Part shown: positions 12,842 to 17,450 of the stretch, piece by piece
How the letters are laid out: every line of letters begins with the position of its first letter
Numbering within the stretch: the stretch's first letter is position 1
Assembly (NCBI GenBank): GCA_003585735.1
Contig: NQOH01000006.1
Span: 870 to 18,319, forward strand
Source of the DNA: Gardnerella kenyensis
GTDB lineage: Bacteria > Actinomycetota > Actinomycetes > Actinomycetales > Bifidobacteriaceae
Length of the DNA stretch: 17,450 nt
Reading direction: 5' to 3'
Made by a program: the position numbers and the translations under genes
Notes under the pieces: model-generated
Databases searched by the model: none
What the model saw: the letters and a program-made list of their open reading frames with translations, nothing else
Told to the model about the DNA's origin: nothing

Positions 12842-14674
12842 TTACGCAAGCAAAGCGTTTACACGCTCAGCGATGCGGCTTGCAGCTTCGTCAACTGGGA
12901 CTGCTTCAACGTTTGAGCCGTTGCGATCGCGGATTTCAATCGTGCCGTTGTTCACAGTATCTCGACCGGCAACTGCAATCAGAGGCACACCAACAAGCTC
13001 AGCATCCTTGAACTTTACGCCTGGAGAAACCTTTGGACGATCGTCGAAGATTACTTCAATGCCCTGCTTGCTAAGTTCCTCAACAAGTTTTTCTGCAGCG
13101 TCGAAAGCAACCTGATCTTTGCCAGTTGCAACCACGTGAACTTGAGCTGGAGCAATAGCCATTGGCCATGCGAGACCAGCGTCGTCGTGATGCGTTTCTG
13201 CAAGGCACGCAATCACGCGGCTAACGCCAATACCGTAGCAGCCCATCCAAACTGGCACAGCCTTGCCGTTTTCGTTAAGAACACTTAAGCCCAAAGCCTT
13301 AGAATACTTCAAACCAAGCTGGAACACCTGACCGATTTCCACACCGCGTTCGAAGCTCAACGGACCGGAACCGTCTGGGCTCATATCGCCGTCGCGAACT
13401 TGAGCCGCCTCAACAACGCCGTCTGCCTCAAAATCGCGGCCGTAAACAGCGTTATAAACGTGCTTTCCTTCTTCGTCAGCTCCTGTAATCCAGGCGCTTC
13501 CCTTTGCAACGTGAGCATCAATCAAGTAGCGAACAGGATTTGCAATCTTGCTGCCATCTTTTAGAGCTTGAGGACCTAATACGCTAAAACCAATGTAGCC
13601 CTTAACAAACTCAGGATGAGACTTCAAATCTTCCTCAGTTGCTTCTTCGATTTCTGCAGGAGCAAACTGAGCCTCGAGACGCTTCATATCTACCTGGCGA
13701 TCCCCCGGAATACCAATAGCCACGATTTCGCGCCACGGCTCCTCATGCTCGCCGCCTTCAGCATCAGCTGGATGCTTAACAGCAATAATCAGGTTCTTCA
13801 AAGTATCGCTTGCTTGCCATTCGCGGCCATCTTCGCGAGGATGCAAGTCGTTAGAAACCTTAACCAAAGCTTCAATCGTCTTAGCGTCTGGAGTTTCGAG
13901 AGCCTCTGCTGCAGGAGTTGCTGAATAGTCAACATCCGCAACTTCTGGAGTTGTTAAAGCCTCAACATTCCAAGCTTTTCCGGAAGGTGCGAGCGCAAAA
14001 GTATCTTCACCAATTGGCATTGGAGCCAAGAATTCTTCGGAATCAGAGCCGCCCATTGGGCCGGAAACAGCGTGAACAATCACGTATTTAATGCCCAAAC
14101 GGTCGAAAATGCGAGCGTAAGCGGCGCGCTCTTCAACGTAAGCAGATTTCAAACCATCTTCGTCAATCGAGAACGAATAAGCATCCTGCATAATAAACTC
14201 GCGTCCGCGAATAAGACCTGCGCGAGGACGGAATTCGTCGCGATACTTAGTTTGAATCTGGTACAAAGTAACAGGCAAATCCTTGTAAGAAGAATACATA
14301 TCCTTAACAAGGAGCGTGAAAACTTCTTCGTGCGTTGGAGCAAGAAGATAGTCAGCCTCATGGCGATCCTTAAGTCGGAAAATGTTGTCGCCGTACTCTT
14401 CCCAACGATTAGTAGCCTCGTAAGGCTCACGCGGAAGAAGCGCTGGGAAGTGAACTTCCTGCGCGCCGATGCCGTTGATTTCATCGCGAATAATTTCCTG
14501 AACTTTGTTCAAAACCTTAAGTCCGAGCGGCAGCCAGGTCCATACGCCTGGTGCAGATTTGCGAATATAGCCTGCGCGCTGCATAAGTTTTGCGGAAGTC
14601 ACGTCCGCGTCTGCAGGATCCTCGCGCAGCGTACGAAGGAACAGCTGAGACATACGAAGTACATTGGAATTCAT
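12842..14674 (-). CDS. proS: Prolyl-tRNA synthetase, bacterial type
   Basis: This class II enzyme charges tRNA-Pro. I chose the ATG at 14674 because the family N-terminus begins close to VLRMSQLFLRTLRE; an ATG at 14704 and a TTG at 14734 in frame upstream lack ribosome binding sites, and the chosen start has only a weak one (TTGGA). The 610-residue product has TxE-type LAPTHEE (111-117), motif 2 FRPRAGLIRGREF (148-160) followed by MQDAYSF, an inserted editing domain (about 228-415) that clears mis-charged alanine, motif 3 in GCYGIGVSRVIACLAE, and the C-terminal anticodon-binding domain. The inserted editing domain marks the bacterial form. Its GC content looks higher than its neighbours by eye. 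It is bracketed by two different hairpin elements. Confidence 0.96.
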   Translation of the reverse strand: MNSNVLRMSQLFLRTLREDPADADVTSAKLMQRAGYIRKSAPGVWTWLPLGLKVLNKVQEIIRDEINGIGAQEVHFPALLPREPYEATNRWEEYGDNIFRLKDRHEADYLLAPTHEEVFTLLVKDMYSSYKDLPVTLYQIQTKYRDEFRPRAGLIRGREFIMQDAYSFSIDEDGLKSAYVEERAAYARIFDRLGIKYVIVHAVSGPMGGSDSEEFLAPMPIGEDTFALAPSGKAWNVEALTTPEVADVDYSATPAAEALETPDAKTIEALVKVSNDLHPREDGREWQASDTLKNLIIAVKHPADAEGGEHEEPWREIVAIGIPGDRQVDMKRLEAQFAPAEIEEATEEDLKSHPEFVKGYIGFSVLGPQALKDGSKIANPVRYLIDAHVAKGSAWITGADEEGKHVYNAVYGRDFEADGVVEAAQVRDGDMSPDGSGPLSFERGVEIGQVFQLGLKYSKALGLSVLNENGKAVPVWMGCYGIGVSRVIACLAETHHDDAGLAWPMAIAPAQVHVVATGKDQVAFDAAEKLVEELSKQGIEVIFDDRPKVSPGVKFKDAELVGVPLIAVAGRDTVNNGTIEIRDRNGSNVEAVPVDEAASRIAERVNALLA

Positions 14675-14751
14675 GCGTTCCAATCTATTTGCGTATGAGG
14701 ACATAAACACTTGTTTACGCTCATCAACAAACAAGCGAGCGCGTTACCCGC

Positions 14752-14857
14752 GCGCATTTGTGGACTTACACCCAACCCAAGTCCACAAACCCGAGAAAGT
14801 ATGCGCGCATTTGTGGACTTACACATACCGCAAGTCCACAAACCCGAGGAAATTTCC
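14752..14857. repeat. Two tandem 53-bp units, each with an 11-bp perfect hairpin
   Basis: Each unit contains GCGCGCA, then TTTGTGGACTT, an 11-base loop starting ACAC, then AAGTCCACAAA and CCCGAG. The stems are at 14757-14767/14779-14789 and 14810-14820/14832-14842, an exact 53-base spacing. Stem bases are identical in both copies while loops differ, so pairing appears conserved. The units lie between the helicase and proS genes, both on the minus strand. No U-run follows the stems, so they are not standard terminators. Confidence 0.85.
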
Positions 14858-14882
14858 CGCAAATGTTCCACAAAAAACCGCA

Positions 14883-16340
14883 CTAAAACTCGTCGTCGAA
14901 AGAAAATTCGTCTACAACACTGTCTCCAGCATTTTCAAAAAGACTAAACTCTTGCTGATTTGCGAAATCTGCTTCTATATTATTTGCTACGAAAGCAGCT
15001 GCACCGTCGTTAGCAAGCATCTCACTCGCACGCTTTGAAGCCTCACGCAAGGACCCATCAAGCAGCACAGCATCCGCAGAAACGCTAAACGCGCGCTCGT
15101 TAATACCCTCTAGGTAAAGCCCACTCAGATTTTCCACGCGAGAAAGCGCCACATAGCCCATTCCAGGCGCGAAAGTTCTACGCAAATCCATTACTGCAGC
15201 ATCAAGCGTCATACCTTGCGACTTATGAATCGTAATTCCCCACGCGCATCGAAGCGGCACTTGATTTACGCTAGCAAGCACAGTTTCTCCGTCCGTCATC
15301 TCCCACGCAGCAGGCTTAAGAGTGACAATATTGCCATTTTCAAACTCAACAATCGGCCAGCCGCCCTTAGATTCAGGCGCAAATCTCAAAACACGCCCAA
15401 CTGAGCCGTTTACGTACTGCTTTTCCTGATCGTTTCGCAACGCCATCACAGCAGCCCCAGACTTTAAAACTAAACGCTCCGGAGCAAGCATATTCTTCTT
15501 TAAGCGATCAACAAGATTTTTAGGCCCAGCTTCTGTTGCTACAAACTCGTGAGACTCTGCATCAATTGCTGCAAGCTGCATATTATTTAATCCGTCAGCT
15601 TGCGCATTCGTTGGGAAAAGATGCACTGCAACTTCGCCATCTTGAGGATATTCGCCAAGACGGTTGGAAAGCACTTGCTTATCGTCGTCATTTACGCATC
15701 CGCTACGAATATCCGTTAAGACTTCAAGCAACTTGCCGTCATCCTGACGATGCTGCTCAGTTAAGTAACATACAGTAGGTTTTAAAGCATCCCACGCAAA
15801 AGATTCTGTAATATAGCCTTCCGGATTTTTGCCGGCAGCAGCATATTTTTCGCGCGACTCAATAAATTCTTGGCTCGGCTCGAACACGTCGCGATTTCGC
15901 ATAGAAGTGCTTACAGGCGGAAGTTGGAAAAAGTCGCCTGAAATAACTACTTGAAGCCCGCCGAAAGGAGCGGGATTTTTGCGCACCTTCCGGCATACTT
16001 CGTCAACCATGTCAAAAAGCCACGCGTGAATCATTGAAACTTCGTCCAGAACTAGCACGTCCGTGGCTTTTATGCGCTTTCCTCGCCTAGCTCTAATTGT
16101 TTTAAGAAGCGTATCCGTAAGCGCGTTCGCAACTCCAACTCCACTCCAAGAGTGAATTGTTTGACCGTTTAAGTGAGTTGCTGCAATTCCGGTAGAAGCC
16201 GTTACTGCAACGCTTAAACCGTTCTTTCGCATTTCGCGAATAGCCGCGTTTAATACGTAGGTTTTACCTGCACCCGGAGCGCCGGTAATGAACGCGCTCG
16301 CGCCAGCGTCGATTATGGTTAAGGCTTCGGATTGCTTCAT
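14883..16340 (-). CDS. PIF1-like DNA helicase (SF1B)
   Basis: A 485-residue ATP-dependent helicase of the PIF1/RecD2 group. PIF1 enzymes move 5' to 3' and unwind obstacles such as G-quadruplexes and R-loops. Motifs appear in order: Walker A GAPGAGKT (20-27), motif Ia TASTGIAATHL (47-57), Walker B LDEVSM with Asp99 and Glu100, motif III GDFFQLPPV (135-143), the EQHRQ arginine (Arg198), IHKSQGMTLD (371-380) and YVALSRV (396-402). The STGIAATHL and HKSQG motifs favour PIF1 over RecD. The C-terminus past residue 420 is not recognised and ends in an acidic DEFSFDDEF. The ribosome binding site AAAGGT precedes the ATG. It follows orn after 57 bases of 9-bp repeats, so the two are probably co-transcribed. 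Confidence 0.9.
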   Translation of the reverse strand: MKQSEALTIIDAGASAFITGAPGAGKTYVLNAAIREMRKNGLSVAVTASTGIAATHLNGQTIHSWSGVGVANALTDTLLKTIRARRGKRIKATDVLVLDEVSMIHAWLFDMVDEVCRKVRKNPAPFGGLQVVISGDFFQLPPVSTSMRNRDVFEPSQEFIESREKYAAAGKNPEGYITESFAWDALKPTVCYLTEQHRQDDGKLLEVLTDIRSGCVNDDDKQVLSNRLGEYPQDGEVAVHLFPTNAQADGLNNMQLAAIDAESHEFVATEAGPKNLVDRLKKNMLAPERLVLKSGAAVMALRNDQEKQYVNGSVGRVLRFAPESKGGWPIVEFENGNIVTLKPAAWEMTDGETVLASVNQVPLRCAWGITIHKSQGMTLDAAVMDLRRTFAPGMGYVALSRVENLSGLYLEGINERAFSVSADAVLLDGSLREASKRASEMLANDGAAAFVANNIEADFANQQEFSLFENAGDSVVDEFSFDDEF

Positions 16341-16351
16341 CGGCAGTACCT

Positions 16352-16400
16352 TTTATTGCGTTTATTGCGTTTAATACGTTTAATACGTTTATTGCGTTTA
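16352..16400. repeat. 9-bp tandem repeats between orn and the helicase gene
   Basis: Five 9-base units start at 16352, 16361, 16370, 16379 and 16388, with sequences TTTATTGCG (three copies) and TTTAATACG (two copies), followed by a partial TTTA. The last bases form the orn stop codon. The array takes up nearly the whole gap and stops 11 bases before the helicase start codon. Each array unit resembles the TTGCGTTTA core of the 13-bp repeats at 253-322. Confidence 0.85.
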
Positions 16401-17105
16401 GTAGTCGCGCTTTTCCGCGGAATTTACGTCTTCTAGTGCCTCTCCGCGACGCTCGTAGTCACGAAGCAAGCTCGTGCTTTCAATATGCTGCGCGCCAGCT
16501 TTTGCCTGTGCTTCGCTTGGGCCTGGAGCTGGAACGAACATCATGTCACGATAGTAACGAAGTTCGTCAATTGACTCAATAATATCCGCGAGCGCGCGGT
16601 GGCCACCGTGTTTTGCTGGCTTATTGCGGTAAACATCCGGGTAAAGTCTGCGCGAAATTTCCTTCAGCGTGCTTACGTCGATTACGCGATAGTGCAGATT
16701 TGCCATTAAATCTGGCATGTAGCGGTCGAGGAACTTTTTGTCGGAACCAACTGAGTTTCCAGCAAGATGCGCTTTTCCGCGAGCAGGCAAAAAGCGCTTT
16801 ACGTACTCAACAACCTGCTTTTGCGCTTCTTCTAACGGCAAACCGTTCTTATTCCACTCGTCAACAAGTCCAGAAGAAGTGTGCATATTGCGCACAAAAT
16901 CGTTCATATGAGCCACAGCAGCTTCGCTTGGCTTAATCACTAAATCAATGCCGTCGTCCAAAACTTTCAGATTAAAATCAGTTGGAACTACAGATACTTC
17001 GCACAATTCGTCGTGGAAAATATCAAGACCCGTCATCTCGCAATCAATCCAAATTAAGCGCGATTCTTCCGGCGTAAACGTAAGATCTTCCTTAGCTTCA
17101 GCCAT
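16398..17105 (-). CDS. orn: Oligoribonuclease
   Basis: Oligoribonuclease degrades two- to five-base RNA fragments, including the linear product of cyclic di-nucleotides, to mononucleotides. It belongs to the DEDDh exonucleases, and all five residues are visible: Asp21 and Glu23 in WIDCEMTGLD, Asp122 in GNSVGSDKKFLDRYMP, and His169 with Asp174 in KHGGHRALADI. At 235 residues it is longer than E. coli Orn (about 180), with a short N-terminal lead and a C-terminal extension of about 40 residues after the catalytic domain. An AAAGGA ribosome binding site lies upstream. Its stop codon sits in the last unit of a 9-bp tandem repeat that separates it from the helicase gene. Confidence 0.96.
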   Translation of the reverse strand: MAEAKEDLTFTPEESRLIWIDCEMTGLDIFHDELCEVSVVPTDFNLKVLDDGIDLVIKPSEAAVAHMNDFVRNMHTSSGLVDEWNKNGLPLEEAQKQVVEYVKRFLPARGKAHLAGNSVGSDKKFLDRYMPDLMANLHYRVIDVSTLKEISRRLYPDVYRNKPAKHGGHRALADIIESIDELRYYRDMMFVPAPGPSEAQAKAGAQHIESTSLLRDYERRGEALEDVNSAEKRDY

Positions 17106-17176
17106 TTTCGTTCCTTTCCTAATATTTTTTCGAACCCATCAGCCTACATCTTTGTACCGACTATTAACCGCTAAAA

Positions 17177-17450
17177 TCACATCTCTGGCATATCAGAAAG
17201 CGAAATTCTAGAATATGCCCCATTTTTCTTATCTTCAGGGTGAGGTTCTAAACCGATAATAGTTATCGACATATGATCCGGACCATAAACCCAATACATT
17301 CTCATCGCACTACTTGTTTTATTCTCCAAGTAGGATTGCCAGACTTTAACACCATATCTATTTGTCAATTCTTCAATATCATGAGTGCGCAATCCTGGAT
17401 GCCTTGGATTTTCAGATAGGAGTTTCAGAGACTTTCCCCATTTCTTATAA
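17177..17450 (-). CDS. RelE/ParE/HigB-like toxin, N-terminus cut by window edge
   Basis: About 90 residues are visible, open through the right edge, so the N-terminus is missing. The frame reads KKWGKSLKLLSENPRHPGL at the edge and continues through YGVKVWQSYLENKTSSAMRMYWVYGP, ITIIGLEPHPED and ISLSDMPEM. The NPRHPGL motif, the Ser-Tyr-Leu-Glu-Asn segment and the final HPED fit a RelE/ParE-superfamily toxin of type II toxin-antitoxin systems, many of which cleave mRNA on the ribosome. An internal TTG (17392) could look like a start but the family resemblance continues upstream of it, so it is not. No antitoxin gene lies downstream; if one exists it must be upstream, beyond the window. Whether the toxin is active cannot be told. 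Confidence 0.72.
   Translation of the reverse strand, partial: YKKWGKSLKLLSENPRHPGLRTHDIEELTNRYGVKVWQSYLENKTSSAMRMYWVYGPDHMSITIIGLEPHPEDKKNGAYSRISLSDMPEM

Noticed and set aside
14752..14857. Possible CRISPR remnant
   Set aside because: Only two units, with internal inverted arms longer than a CRISPR repeat would need and loops instead of spacers; no cas gene nearby.
14671..15038. Open frames across the 53-bp hairpin units on both strands
   Set aside because: They overlap the proS start or the helicase end and follow the repeat sequence; no protein-like composition.
17106..17176. Possible tRNA fragment (GGGTTCGAA on the minus strand)
   Set aside because: The T-arm lacks its complementary side and there is no acceptor stem or anticodon arm.

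Overview
The window looks like a piece of a low-GC bifidobacterial chromosome, most likely Gardnerella or a close relative. It is AT-rich, yet its genes read as actinobacterial. The gene order prfB-ftsE-ftsX-(CHAP hydrolase)-smpB is an actinobacterial arrangement, and the single-frame prfB, PIF1-type helicase, oligoribonuclease and cytosolic M13 peptidase fit Bifidobacteriaceae. This is judged from the sequence and family knowledge, not from a database search.

Layout. The left edge carries the 3' part of a polar amino-acid ABC importer on the minus strand: a lipoprotein binding protein (439-1377) followed by the N-terminus of a permease cut by the window edge (1-229). Positions 1597-8230 form a long minus-strand housekeeping block, transcribed map, prfB, ftsE, ftsX, CHAP-domain hydrolase, smpB. 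FtsE and FtsX overlap by one base, and the hydrolase has the signal peptide, coiled coil and CHAP layout of streptococcal PcsB, so FtsEX plus hydrolase probably form a cell-separation machine. A strong terminator separates the hydrolase from smpB. A divergent gene, pepO (8355-10487, plus), ends at a bidirectional terminator shared with a convergent, membrane-anchored CAP-domain protein (10575-11795, minus).

A 324-base gene-free stretch (11796-12119) leads into a plus-strand ssb (12120-12596). It holds an inverted pair of DnaA-box-like sequences and a structured leader. A GC-rich hairpin region separates ssb from proS (12842-14674, minus). Upstream of proS lie two tandem 53-bp hairpin units, then a PIF1-like helicase (14883-16340) and orn (16398-17105), joined by 9-bp tandem repeats. 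The right edge cuts a RelE/ParE/HigB-like toxin gene (17177-17450).

No rRNA, tRNA, CRISPR array, transposase or phage gene was seen. The unusual content is in non-coding DNA and low-complexity protein tails: intergenic tandem repeats of 9, 11 and 13 bp, phased A-tracts, paired hairpins, the structured ssb leader, and acidic repetitive C-termini on FtsE and the CAP protein.
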